NCBI GenBank assembly: GCA_934668695.1
Contig: CAKUOD010000035.1
Coordinates: forward strand, 1 to 10,866
Direction of reading: 5' to 3'
Length of the DNA stretch: 10,866 nt
Origin: an uncultured Collinsella sp.
GTDB taxonomy: Bacteria; Actinomycetota; Coriobacteriia; Coriobacteriales; Coriobacteriaceae
The notes beneath the pieces were generated by a model. That model was given only the letters and a program-made list of their open reading frames with translations, did no database searches and was not told the origin of the DNA. The number at the start of each line of letters is the position of its first letter. Positions within the stretch are counted from its first letter, which is position 1. Shown here piece after piece: positions 1-6,754 of the stretch. The position numbers were made by a program, and so were the translations under genes.

Positions 1-12
1 TCGAGATTGAAG

Positions 13-44
13 AAGGGGGAGGCCTCGCGGCCTCCCCCTTTTTT
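13..44 (+). terminator. Rho-independent terminator of an upstream gene outside the window
   Basis: A perfect 12-bp GC-rich stem (13-24 with 29-40) closes on the loop TCGC and is followed by a run of six T (39-44). This is a textbook intrinsic terminator for rightward transcription from a gene left of the window. Read on the minus strand the same stem is followed by TTCTTC. It may therefore also stop transcription of the minus-strand gene that ends at 109, although that tail is weaker. Confidence 0.9.
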
Positions 45-108
45 GCGTTTACGGGGCGTAATTGACTCACTTACACGAGACGATCTTGTTGTTTTTGGTA
101 TTGAGCCT

Positions 109-576
109 TTATTTAAAGAAAATAAATCGTATAACAAGGGCAACTGCTATGGCCGCAATGATCAAAAGCAGAATTGTCAGCTGATGCTGCTTGCGTCGTT
201 TACTTGACGAAACGAAGATTGATTTTCCCTGTTTTGGCGTTTCGAGATAGCGAGCCGAATGCGTCAAGGTTTGCTTGGGTCGAGGCCCTCTTTGTTGATG
301 AGCGGCGGATGCTTTCATCGGCTCATCACTAGCTACGCTGTTTTTAGATAATGGTGCGTCTTTCAGATATACAGGGTCTCCCGAGGCGACGCCCATATGT
401 TTGCGCCCCGTTTGTGCTTCTTCGAGTGTTTGATATCGGTTTCTTGTCACATATTTGGGCTCTGGATCATTGATGGGCTCTTGCGAGATGTGGGGGCGAT
501 GGAATCGAATCGGTTGCAGGCTGGATGCTTCGTCCTGCTCCGGCATAAACGTGTTGTCCTGTTTTTGATCGTTCAT
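109..576 (-). CDS. hypothetical tail-anchored membrane protein, 155 aa
   Basis: I do not recognise this protein. Residues 1-125 are polar, rich in Gln, Pro, Ser, Lys and Arg, and look disordered. A basic patch (SSKRRKQHQ, 124-132) is followed by a single hydrophobic segment at about 133-154, with one Arg at 150, ending one residue before the stop. There is no N-terminal signal peptide. The expected topology is therefore N-terminus in the cytoplasm with a C-terminal anchor. The start is supported by AAGGG a few bases upstream and by a TACAAT -10 candidate 38 bases upstream. GC content is visibly lower than in the neighbouring housekeeping genes. It is transcribed away from hsp20 and stands alone. 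The AT-rich composition and lack of recognisable domains suggest a lineage-specific gene. No function can be assigned. That it is a real gene is likely: good length, RBS, promoter-like site, and a clean transmembrane segment. Confidence 0.72.
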   Translation of the reverse strand: MNDQKQDNTFMPEQDEASSLQPIRFHRPHISQEPINDPEPKYVTRNRYQTLEEAQTGRKHMGVASGDPVYLKDAPLSKNSVASDEPMKASAAHQQRGPRPKQTLTHSARYLETPKQGKSIFVSSSKRRKQHQLTILLLIIAAIAVALVIRFIFFK

Positions 577-614
577 GATGCCCTTAGTTCGTCATCAATA
601 TCGTGTATGCGCCC

Positions 615-620
615 ATTGTA
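615..620 (-). promoter_or_regulatory. -10 box candidate for the membrane-protein gene
   Basis: On the minus strand this reads TACAAT followed by G, 38 bases before the start codon at 576. The same TACAATG string lies at similar distances before tilS, the PHP gene and rlmD. No good -35 element sits 17 bases upstream. An alternative upstream pair, TTGACG with TGCAAT at 17-base spacing, lies further into the divergent region at about 645-675. Confidence 0.4.
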
Positions 621-745
621 AGCCAGCCGTCTAGTTTTGATGGGATTGCATACATTATTTAAGCCTTCGTCAAAATTTCGTTTATTAGACAAAACCTTAG
701 TCAACCAGACTTAGATATGCTTATATCAATAGACTCAAAAAACTT

Positions 746-766
746 TATAGTCGATGTATATATAAG
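746..766 (+). promoter_or_regulatory. possible hsp20 promoter (-10 candidates)
   Basis: The region 640-770 is strongly AT-rich, unlike the rest of the window. Two -10-like strings occur, TATAGT (746-751) and TATATAAG (759-766). I see no convincing TTGACA-like -35 for either. If one is used, the hsp20 transcript would have a leader of roughly 80 bases, which fits the structured leader described at 771-845. I saw no full CIRCE element and no full HspR (HAIR) inverted repeat. Confidence 0.35.
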
Positions 767-770
767 AAGC

Positions 771-809
771 GGCTGGGCATATATATGAGCGTCAAAAGAA
801 GTCCCAGCC
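771..809 (+). promoter_or_regulatory. hairpin in the hsp20 leader
   Basis: GGCTGGG (771-777) is exactly complementary to CCCAGCC (803-809), with a 25-base loop that contains the 10-base palindrome CATATATATG (778-787). It sits between the likely promoter and the ribosome binding site of hsp20, so it would form in the mRNA leader. The same arms reappear in the terminator behind the gene. A structural or thermosensing role is inference. Confidence 0.45.
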
Positions 810-827
810 ACCTAGAAGATGGCTCGG

Positions 828-845
828 CAGTCCTTAAAAGGAGTG
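828..845 (+). promoter_or_regulatory. candidate RNA thermometer hairpin over the hsp20 ribosome binding site
   Basis: The Shine-Dalgarno string AAAGGAG (837-843) sits 8 bases before the start codon at 852. Directly upstream, TCCT (831-834) pairs with AGGA (839-842) around the loop TAAA. A G-G mismatch (830/843) and two more pairs (CA 828-829 with TG 844-845) extend the stem. Such a short weak stem hiding the SD is the architecture of known small heat-shock RNA thermometers (ROSE and fourU types), but the sequence does not match either consensus. Function is inferred only from the pairing and from the gene it precedes. Confidence 0.4.
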
Positions 846-851
846 GTAAAC

Positions 852-1283
852 ATGGCAAGCATGGTTCCTTATCGTTCGGTTTTTGGCGTTCGTCCTTCTG
901 CTAGCTCGCTGTTCGATTTGTTTGATGATATGACCGACCTGGCGAATAGCTCGATTGCCTCCAAGGCGTTCCCCGTTGACGTTGAGGACAAGGGCGATGG
1001 CTACGAGGTCAAGGCGTATCTGACCGGTGTCGCCAAGGATGACATCGACGTCGAGCTCAATGAGGGTCGCCTGTCGATCAGTGTGAACGTCGAGGAGAGC
1101 GCCGAAAACGAGGGCAAGAACTTCCTCCAGAAGGAGTTCGGCTCGTACAGCGCGACGCGCGGCGTGTATCTGAAGGACGCTTCGAGCGAGGGCCTTTCGG
1201 CTAAGTATGCTGACGGCATCCTGACCGTTACGGTTCCCAAGATTGTCGAGAAGAAGAACGTCACGAAGATTTCTATCGACTAA
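852..1283 (+). CDS. hsp20: small heat-shock protein, Hsp20/alpha-crystallin family, 143 aa
   Basis: This is an ATP-independent chaperone that holds unfolding proteins in oligomeric complexes in the cytoplasm. A variable N-terminal arm (residues 1-39, with FDLFDDM at 21-27) precedes the alpha-crystallin domain (about 40-130). The domain has the beginning FPVDVEDKGDGYEVKAYLTG and the family end motif ADGILTVTVPK (120-130). The C-terminus carries the I-x-I oligomerisation motif (ISI, 140-142). The length is usual for the family. I chose the ATG at 852 because AAAGGAG lies 8 bases upstream. An in-frame ATG at 819 would add 11 residues but has no comparable SD. The gene is monocistronic between an AT-rich promoter region and a terminator. 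The leader hairpins suggest post-transcriptional heat control. The family call is certain; regulation is inferred. Confidence 0.95.
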   Translation: MASMVPYRSVFGVRPSASSLFDLFDDMTDLANSSIASKAFPVDVEDKGDGYEVKAYLTGVAKDDIDVELNEGRLSISVNVEESAENEGKNFLQKEFGSYSATRGVYLKDASSEGLSAKYADGILTVTVPKIVEKKNVTKISID

Positions 1284-1315
1284 CGATGGCTCTGCTTCAA
1301 TCGAGAGCATGAATT

Positions 1316-1350
1316 AAGGGGGGCTGGGAAGTGATTCCCAGCCCCCTTTT
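1316..1350 (+). terminator. terminator of hsp20
   Basis: A 13-bp stem (1318-1330 with 1335-1347, one G-T pair) closes on the loop GTGA and runs into TTTT (1347-1350) and further T-rich sequence. It lies 33 bases after the hsp20 stop and just before the convergent gene that ends at 1366. The minus-strand tail is only CTTAATT, so termination in that direction would be weaker. Confidence 0.85.
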
Positions 1351-1365
1351 GTTGTCTCGAGTGGG

Positions 1366-2175
1366 CTATTGAATAGTTGTTGGTTGATACTGACTTGCAG
1401 GGCGTATCGAGAGCTTTCGTGGCCCTTGAAGACAGGTGGCTGAGCTGCCGAGTTCATCATCGAGACTTGCATCAAGCGCGTTGGCATAGCTTTTGACGGT
1501 AAGGCTTGGACGATTATTGTCTTGGCTGATGTGCATGGCGATGAGCTGTTCTGTGCGATCGGTAACAAGTTCTCGCGCGGCTTCGGCGGCTTGGTTGTTG
1601 GAGAGATGCCCCTTTGTGGACAGGATGCGCTCCTGAAGAAAGCGTGGGTACGGTCCTTCGCGCAACATAGTTACATCGTGGTTGCTTTCGAGCGCGAGAA
1701 CTCGACAGTCTTTGAGGATGCCTATGGCCTTGCTCGATAACTCTCCGGTGTCGGTGGCAAACCCAATGGAATCATCGAGAGCATTAAATCGATAACCGAC
1801 AGGATTGATGACATCGTGCGATGTTGAGTAGGTTTGCACGTGGATGCCGGCAATGGGGAGCGTGTCGCCGGGGTCAAATTCCTCTACGCGCAGGTGCGCG
1901 AGGTTTTCTTTGCATGAAAGGGTGTCCCTGCTGGCAAAGAGGGGACCATGCCAGTGCTTGCACCATACATCGAGCCCCTTGATATGGTCTCCATGCTCAT
2001 GAGTGATTACAAGAGCGGCGACGTCGTCTGCCGAGAGGCCAAGCTCCGCCATGCGTTTAAGTGTCTCGCGGCGGGACAGGCCGTTATCGATCATGATGAG
2101 GCCTTGCGGTCCCTCGATGAGCGCGCAGTTGCCTTTTGAGCCGCTGCCGAGGATATGAAGGTGCAGACGAGACAT
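1366..2175 (-). CDS. yycJ: metallo-beta-lactamase-fold hydrolase, YycJ/WalJ family, 269 aa
   Basis: The product is a cytoplasmic metal-dependent hydrolase of the YycJ (WalJ) branch of the metallo-beta-lactamase fold, whose members are thought to act on nucleic acids or cell-wall-linked targets. The exact substrate is not settled. It opens with LHILGSGSKGNCALIEG, typical of the family. The metal-binding motif HEHGDH is at 59-64, and further conserved residues are H120 (STSHDVINPVGY), D142 (FATDTGEL), ESNHD at 163-167, KGHLSN at 188-193 and H215 (MHISQDNNRP). I start at 2175, giving MSRLHLHILG. An in-frame ATG at 2256 would add 27 residues of unlike sequence and overlap tilS. The SD is weak (GGA, 5 bases upstream). 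In Firmicutes this gene often sits beside walRK; here it is alone and divergent from tilS with a 48-base gap. No truncation is seen. Confidence 0.9.
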   Translation of the reverse strand: MSRLHLHILGSGSKGNCALIEGPQGLIMIDNGLSRRETLKRMAELGLSADDVAALVITHEHGDHIKGLDVWCKHWHGPLFASRDTLSCKENLAHLRVEEFDPGDTLPIAGIHVQTYSTSHDVINPVGYRFNALDDSIGFATDTGELSSKAIGILKDCRVLALESNHDVTMLREGPYPRFLQERILSTKGHLSNNQAAEAARELVTDRTEQLIAMHISQDNNRPSLTVKSYANALDASLDDELGSSATCLQGPRKLSIRPASQYQPTTIQ

Positions 2176-2189
2176 AAGATTCCAAAGGA

Positions 2190-2195
2190 TACAAT
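2190..2195 (+). promoter_or_regulatory. -10 box candidate for tilS
   Basis: TACAAT followed by G lies in the 48-base gap between the divergent yycJ and tilS genes, 28 bases before the tilS ATG. The bases 17 upstream (ACGAGA) do not resemble TTGACA and already belong to yycJ. The divergent promoters must overlap each other or the coding sequences. Confidence 0.4.
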
Positions 2196-2223
2196 GGGTG
2201 CGGTCGAATAGAGGAGGAAGCGA

Positions 2224-3765
2224 ATGCCAACGGTATCTCAGCATTATGGACACCATGCTGCGTTGAGGGCTGATGATAAGGCCCCGGCAACGCGGCAGAC
2301 GGCTGCCCCCGTGGTGCTCATGGTATCAGGTGGTGCGGACTCGACGGCGCTGCTCCTCATGGCTTGCACATCAAAGCTGGATATACAGGATGGACGTGGC
2401 GTAGCCCCCATCGCGCGCGAGCGGCTGCATGTGCTGCATGTAAACCATCATCTGCGTGGCGAGTCATCCGATGGCGACGAAGCCTTTGTGCGCGACCTGT
2501 GTGCACAATACGGCTTGCCGCTGTGTGTCGAGCATGCCTATTTTGACGACGAGTCGGGCAATATCGAGGCCGCGGCGCGCGAAGTGCGCTATACCGCGGC
2601 ACGCAGATATGTTCGCGAGCTCTGCGCCCAGACGGGGGCACCGCGAACGGCAGCTCGTATCTGCACCGCGCACACGTCTTCGGACCGCGCGGAAACGTTT
2701 TTGATGAATGCCATTAAAGGATCGGGGCCCGCAGGCCTATCGAGCATTCCCCGCCGGAGGAATATCGTGGTGCGGCCCTTGCTCGACCTGACTCATGATG
2801 AGCTCGTGAGCTATCTGCAGGTACATGGTCAGCCGTGGCGAGAGGACGAGAGCAACGAGGACGTATCGTACTTGCGCAACTATGTGCGCCATCGCGTTAT
2901 GCCAGTGGTGGCGCAGCGCAACGCGAGCGTTTGCAAGACGATCGGCGCTGCCTGCGAGATCCTGGGGGACGAGGACGCGTTTCTGTCTCAGCTTTCGGCG
3001 CAAGCCTTTCGAAGCTGCCTGCGCAAAGAGGCGGCGGGCGCGCTGGTCCTTGACGCGCGTCGCCTTGCGGCTGCCGAGGTTGTGATCGCGCGGCGTATCG
3101 TGCGGTTGGCGATTAAGCGTATCGATCCGGATGCTCGCCCGGAGATGCGGCATGTGGAGCGTGTGCTCGCCTGCGTCGCCGAAGGTGCAGGATCGGTCAC
3201 GCTGCCGGCGGGAATTGATGCACGCGTGGAGTTTGGCATGCTGGCTTTTAAGGCGCCTGTGGCGCGTGAGGGGTTGCTTGCCGATTGGATTACCATTCCC
3301 GGTCGTTTGCCACTGGGGGCGGGACGCATCCTGGTGGCAGAGCCGTTGGCCGTCGAGCCCGGATGCGATATTGTGCGCCGTGCCCGCGAGCTTGCGGCTG
3401 CTGGAGAGGTGGCCGCTATGGTGGATGCGGCGGCTCTGGGCTTTGCCGACCGTGATAGCGAGCGAATGTTCGCCGGCTCACGCGGGGAGATTCCCGCCGA
3501 GGCACGTTCGGCGCGTCTGTGGGTTGACGGCCCCGCGCCAGGGGATGTGATGTGCCCGTTGGGCATGAGCGGTCGAAGCAAGAAGGTATCCGATTTGCTC
3601 AATGAGGCGCGCATTCCTGTTTCTGAGCGCGCCGGCGTCCCGGTGGTAAGAACGGCTCCGGGAGGTGCCGTGGTGTGGGTTGCGGGCGTTCGCGCGGACG
3701 AGCGCTTTAAATGCACGGCTGCAACGCGTGTGGCGTATCTGCTCCGTGTGGTCGATGCGGAATAG
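2224..3765 (+). CDS. tilS: tRNA(Ile)-lysidine synthetase, 513 aa
   Basis: TilS uses ATP and lysine to convert C34 of the CAU-anticodon tRNA-Ile to lysidine, so that it reads AUA and is charged with isoleucine. It is essential in nearly all bacteria. The N-terminal PP-loop ATPase domain shows VSGGADST (34-41), then the family signature around VNHHLRGE (H75, H76) and HTSSDRAET (150-158) followed by KGSGPAGLSSIPRR. Many homologues have DD where this one has SD (153-154). The C-terminal domain is seen near the end in the SGRSKKVSDLLNEARIP stretch and in VVWVAGVRADERF. It is somewhat longer than the E. coli enzyme (432 aa). GGAGG lies 6 bases before the ATG, which fixes the start. It heads the conserved tilS-hpt-ftsH cluster, but 147 bases and a second promoter candidate separate it from hpt. 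Confidence 0.95.
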   Translation: MPTVSQHYGHHAALRADDKAPATRQTAAPVVLMVSGGADSTALLLMACTSKLDIQDGRGVAPIARERLHVLHVNHHLRGESSDGDEAFVRDLCAQYGLPLCVEHAYFDDESGNIEAAAREVRYTAARRYVRELCAQTGAPRTAARICTAHTSSDRAETFLMNAIKGSGPAGLSSIPRRRNIVVRPLLDLTHDELVSYLQVHGQPWREDESNEDVSYLRNYVRHRVMPVVAQRNASVCKTIGAACEILGDEDAFLSQLSAQAFRSCLRKEAAGALVLDARRLAAAEVVIARRIVRLAIKRIDPDARPEMRHVERVLACVAEGAGSVTLPAGIDARVEFGMLAFKAPVAREGLLADWITIPGRLPLGAGRILVAEPLAVEPGCDIVRRARELAAAGEVAAMVDAAALGFADRDSERMFAGSRGEIPAEARSARLWVDGPAPGDVMCPLGMSGRSKKVSDLLNEARIPVSERAGVPVVRTAPGGAVVWVAGVRADERFKCTAATRVAYLLRVVDAE

Positions 3766-3827
3766 CGCCCTGCGCCAGCTATTCTGTGCGACGTTGACGC
3801 TATTCCCGCGCTGATGGCGCACGGGCT

Positions 3828-3856
3828 GGTAAATTTACCCCGTGCGCTGCTAGAAT
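3828..3856 (+). promoter_or_regulatory. hpt promoter with a 12-bp palindrome over the -35 region
   Basis: TGCTAGAAT (3848-3856) is an extended -10 element (TGN plus TAGAAT), 56 bases before the hpt start. Where the -35 should lie there is instead a perfect 12-base palindrome, GGTAAATTTACC (3828-3839). This is the usual place for a repressor operator. I do not recognise it as a known regulator's box. The surrounding 147-base gap between tilS and hpt shows no terminator with a T-run. Confidence 0.5.
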
Positions 3857-3912
3857 GTGTAGTTCGCGTCCATACGGCGGTGTGTGGACGATAAGCACAA
3901 GAAAGGGTTGTC

Positions 3913-4461
3913 ATGGCTTCTCAACATCCGGATATCGAGAAGGTTCTGTTTACGCAGGAGGATATCGACGGTATCGTCTCTCGCCTGGGCGAGGAGATTA
4001 CTCGCGACTACGCGGGTAAGGATCTGGTGCTGATTGCGGTCCTGCGCGGCGCCGTGGTCTTTATGGGCGACCTGATGCGCAAGATCGAGCTGCCGACCAA
4101 TATCGATTTCATGGCTGTTTCGAGCTATGGCGACGGTGTGAAGTCTTCGGGCATCGTGCGTATCATTAAGGACCTGGATATCGACATCCGTGGTCGCGAC
4201 GTGCTGATCGTCGAGGACATTCTGGACTCGGGCCTGACCCTCAAGTACCTGATGAAGAACCTCGAGAGCCGCAAGCCCGCTTCGCTGGAGGTCGCTGCCT
4301 TCCTGTGGAAGGACGTTGAGGACCGCGTCTCGGCCGTCACGCCCAAGTATGTTGGAACCCATTGCCCCGATGCCTTTGTGGTGGGCTACGGCCTCGACTA
4401 TGCCGAGCGCTATCGTAACCTTCCGTATCTGGGCATTTTGAAACCGGAGGTTTATTCGTAA
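3913..4461 (+). CDS. hpt: hypoxanthine phosphoribosyltransferase, 182 aa
   Basis: This is a purine salvage enzyme of the cytoplasm. It transfers phosphoribose from PRPP to hypoxanthine (and usually guanine) to give IMP (and GMP). The PRPP-binding signature VLIVEDILDSGLTL is at 97-110, with the acidic pair E101-D102 and D105. The catalytic flexible loop is SYGDGVKSSG (71-80). LRGAVVFMGDL (44-54) and the C-terminal GYGLDYAERYRNLPYLG complete the bacterial Hpt pattern. The length is normal. The start follows AAAGGG with a 5-base gap. The stop codon is one base from the ftsH start, so the two genes are co-transcribed and probably translationally coupled. The tilS-hpt-ftsH order is widespread in Gram-positive bacteria. 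Confidence 0.96.
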   Translation: MASQHPDIEKVLFTQEDIDGIVSRLGEEITRDYAGKDLVLIAVLRGAVVFMGDLMRKIELPTNIDFMAVSSYGDGVKSSGIVRIIKDLDIDIRGRDVLIVEDILDSGLTLKYLMKNLESRKPASLEVAAFLWKDVEDRVSAVTPKYVGTHCPDAFVVGYGLDYAERYRNLPYLGILKPEVYS

Positions 4462-4462
4462 G

Positions 4463-6589
4463 ATGCCCGACGACCGTAACGATAACAATTCCCAGACTCC
4501 CCGGGAGCCTAAGATCCCGGGGATGCCCGGAGGCAAGAAGCCCACGCGTACGGGCTGGCTGTATTTTATTTTGGCTTGCGCGCTTCTGGGCTATGCCTTC
4601 TTTAATATGGGTTCCGGCTTTGCCAACTCCAGCAATACCGTAAAGCTCGCGACGAGTGAGATGGTCAGCGCCATCAAGCAGGATCGCGTCGAAGATCTGA
4701 CCTATACGGTTCAGGACGGAAGCGTGACGGGTCATTACTGGAAGACGAAAAAGGACAAGGGCGACACGAGCGAGCTCAAGAGCTTTTCCTCGACCTATGT
4801 CGGCTCCGATTCACTTGCCGAGCTTATGGCGGAGCACCCCGATACCAAGTACATCGTCAACACCAATGACCCCGATTTTTGGGGCGACCTGGCGATGAGC
4901 GTGCTTCCGACGATCGCCCTGATCGCCATCATGTTCTACTTTATGCGCCAGATGATGGGCGCCAACAACAGGAACATGCAGTTTGGCAAGACCAACGCCA
5001 AGACCAACGAGGCCACACGCCCCAAGGTCAAGTTTGAGGACGTTGCCGGCGTGGACGAGGCAGTCGAGGAGCTCGAGGAGATCCGCGACTTCTTGAGCGA
5101 TCCGGATCGCTATCGCAAGCTGGGCGCCAAGATTCCGCGCGGCGTGTTGCTCGTGGGCCCTCCGGGCACCGGTAAAACGCTGCTGGCCAAGGCCGTTGCC
5201 GGCGAGGCGGGCGTGCCGTTCTTTAGCATCTCGGGTTCCGACTTTGTCGAGATGTTCGTGGGTGTCGGCGCCAGCCGCGTGCGCGACCTCTTTAAGGAGG
5301 CCAAGTCCCAGGCCCCGTCGATCATCTTCATCGATGAGATCGATGCTGTGGGACGTCAGCGCGGAGCCGGCTTGGGCGGCGGCCACGACGAGCGCGAGCA
5401 GACGCTCAACCAGCTGCTGGTCGAGATGGACGGTTTTGAGGAGAGCGAGTCGGTCATCCTGATCGCCGCCACCAATCGCCCCGACATTCTGGACCCGGCA
5501 CTGCTTCGCCCCGGCCGTTTTGACCGCCAAGTTACGGTCGACCGTCCGGACGTGAAGGGCCGCGAGCAGATTTTGCGCGTGCACGCCGAGAACAAGCCGA
5601 TGGACGAGGACGTTAAGTTTGAGAAGCTCGCCCAGATGACCGTTGGCTTTACCGGCGCCGACCTGGCAAACCTGCTCAACGAATCTGCACTGTTGGCTGC
5701 CCGCCGTCATCGTTCCGTGATCTCGATGGACGAGGTCGAGGAATCGATGGAGCGCGTGATCGCCGGACCGCAGCGCAAGGGTCGCGTGATGACCGAGGCC
5801 GAGCGCACCACGATTGCCTACCACGAGAGCGGCCACGCCCTGGTTGGTCACATCCTGGAACACTCCGATCCGGTCCACAAGATTTCGATCGTCAGCCGCG
5901 GTCAGGCGCTGGGCTATACGCTGCAGTTGCCGCAGGAGGATCACTTCCTCAAGACCAAGAACGAGATGCTCGACGAGCTTGCCGTGTTCTTGGGCGGTCG
6001 CGTTGCCGAGGAGCTTATGTGCGACGACATTACGTCGGGCGCGAGCAACGACCTGGAGCGTGCAACCAAGATGGCGCGCGAGATGGTTACGCGCTTGGGC
6101 ATGAGCGAGGAGCTGGGTACCCAGGTCTTTGGCGAGGCGCAGCATCAGGTGTTCCTGGGCCGCGACTACGCCGATCACCAGGATTACTCCGAGGAAACGG
6201 CGCGTCGCATCGATATCGAGGTTCAGCGCATTATGCGTGAGGCCCATCGCCGTGCGGTCGAGATTCTTGATGCCCGTCGCGATCAGCTCGATCTGATGGC
6301 CAAGGTGCTGCTTGAGCGCGAGACCGTTGAAGGCGATGCCGTGAATGCCCTGCTCGACAACGAGTGGGATTCCTACCTTGAGCGCGAGGGCGATATCCTG
6401 GCGGCCAAGGAGGAGCGCAACGCCAAGGCGGCCGGCATGCCGACCAAGAAGCGCGCGCCTCGCATGAGCGAGGAGGAGTTGGCGGCAGATGCCGCGGCCT
6501 TTGCGCAGGCGGCCATGCAGGAGGATGCCGAATCCGCATCCGATGATGCCGCTGATGCCGACAACGGCAATACCGACGCCGACGAATAG
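4463..6589 (+). CDS. ftsH: ATP-dependent zinc metalloprotease FtsH, 708 aa
   Basis: FtsH is a membrane-anchored AAA+ protease that forms hexamers and degrades misfolded membrane proteins and short-lived regulators. A cytoplasmic N-terminal stretch of 30 residues precedes TM1 (31-49). An extracytoplasmic domain (about 50-140) and TM2 (142-161) follow. The AAA module has Walker A GPPGTGKT (232-239), Walker B IIFIDEID (287-294) and the second region of homology with arginine fingers R349 and R352. The protease domain has the zinc site HESGH (454-458) and the third ligand D530 in [11 protein letters not shown]. The last 40-odd residues are Ala/Asp/Glu-rich and probably disordered. All catalytic residues are present. 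GGAGG (4446-4450) is 12 bases from the ATG, rather far, which fits coupling to hpt, whose stop is one base upstream. A terminator follows at 6600. Confidence 0.97.
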   Translation: MPDDRNDNNSQTPREPKIPGMPGGKKPTRTGWLYFILACALLGYAFFNMGSGFANSSNTVKLATSEMVSAIKQDRVEDLTYTVQDGSVTGHYWKTKKDKGDTSELKSFSSTYVGSDSLAELMAEHPDTKYIVNTNDPDFWGDLAMSVLPTIALIAIMFYFMRQMMGANNRNMQFGKTNAKTNEATRPKVKFEDVAGVDEAVEELEEIRDFLSDPDRYRKLGAKIPRGVLLVGPPGTGKTLLAKAVAGEAGVPFFSISGSDFVEMFVGVGASRVRDLFKEAKSQAPSIIFIDEIDAVGRQRGAGLGGGHDEREQTLNQLLVEMDGFEESESVILIAATNRPDILDPALLRPGRFDRQVTVDRPDVKGREQILRVHAENKPMDEDVKFEKLAQMTVGFTGADLANLLNESALLAARRHRSVISMDEVEESMERVIAGPQRKGRVMTEAERTTIAYHESGHALVGHILEHSDPVHKISIVSRGQALGYTLQLPQEDHFLKTKNEMLDELAVFLGGRVAEELMCDDITSGASNDLERATKMAREMVTRLGMSEELGTQVFGEAQHQVFLGRDYADHQDYSEETARRIDIEVQRIMREAHRRAVEILDARRDQLDLMAKVLLERETVEGDAVNALLDNEWDSYLEREGDILAAKEERNAKAAGMPTKKRAPRMSEEELAADAAAFAQAAMQEDAESASDDAADADNGNTDADE
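4498..4523 (+). repeat. GC-rich inverted repeat in the first codons of ftsH
   Basis: TCCCCGGGA (4498-4506) and TCCCGGGGA (4515-4523) form a perfect 9-bp stem with an 8-base loop, starting 35 bases after the ftsH start codon. It encodes part of [10 protein letters not shown], in the non-conserved N-terminal tail, so codon choice there is free to make or avoid such a structure. Its effect on translation is unknown. Confidence 0.5.
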
Positions 6590-6599
6590 TTCTGCTACG

Positions 6600-6633
6600 A
6601 AAGCCTCCGCGGGGAAACCTGCGGGGGCTTTTT
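6600..6633 (+). terminator. terminator of the tilS-hpt-ftsH cluster
   Basis: AAGCCTCCGCGGG pairs with CCTGCGGGGGCTT (stem about 6600-6613 with 6618-6631, two G-T pairs) around a GAAA loop, followed by TTTTTG. It begins 11 bases after the ftsH stop codon. Confidence 0.9.
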
Positions 6634-6724
6634 GTTTTGGGCGATATGGGGTCTGCTTGTCGGTTATAGGTGAAGCCGCTACATTTCAGCGTGCATTGCT
6701 GCCGTACTTTGCTCAACTAAAGCG

Positions 6725-6730
6725 TAAAAT
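6725..6730 (+). promoter_or_regulatory. possible -10 box for the aminotransferase gene
   Basis: TAAAAT lies 24 bases before the start codon, after the ftsH terminator, where a new promoter is needed. No matching -35 is visible at 16-18 bases spacing, so this is tentative. Confidence 0.3.
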
Positions 6731-6754
6731 ACCGCCTATGCGAAAGGGGAACAG

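Noticed and set aside
700..760. HspR (HAIR) or HrcA (CIRCE) operator before hsp20
   Set aside because: ACTCAA occurs at 733-738, but the partner half-site (CTTATAT at 720) matches poorly and the spacing is wrong. No TTAGCACTC-N9-GAGTGCTAA was found.
819..851. Upstream ATG adding 11 residues to Hsp20
   Set aside because: The AAAGGAG 8 bases before 852 is a far better ribosome binding site, and it lies inside this extension.
834..1310. 158-codon minus-strand frame opposite hsp20
   Set aside because: It covers hsp20, has no homology that I recognise, and would run out of the terminator stem region.
2176..2256. Longer start for the YycJ-type hydrolase
   Set aside because: The 27 extra residues do not belong to the family, and the extension would overlap the SD and start of tilS.
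2988..3914. 308-codon minus-strand frame across the end of tilS
   Set aside because: The product is rich in Arg, Ser, Thr and Ala in the manner of a wrong-frame translation of GC-rich DNA, and tilS is clearly coding on the other strand.
4811..6247. 478-codon open frame on the minus strand inside ftsH
   Set aside because: It is antisense to a fully conserved FtsH and is an effect of GC-rich codon bias. The translation has no recognisable domain and the frame has no RBS context.
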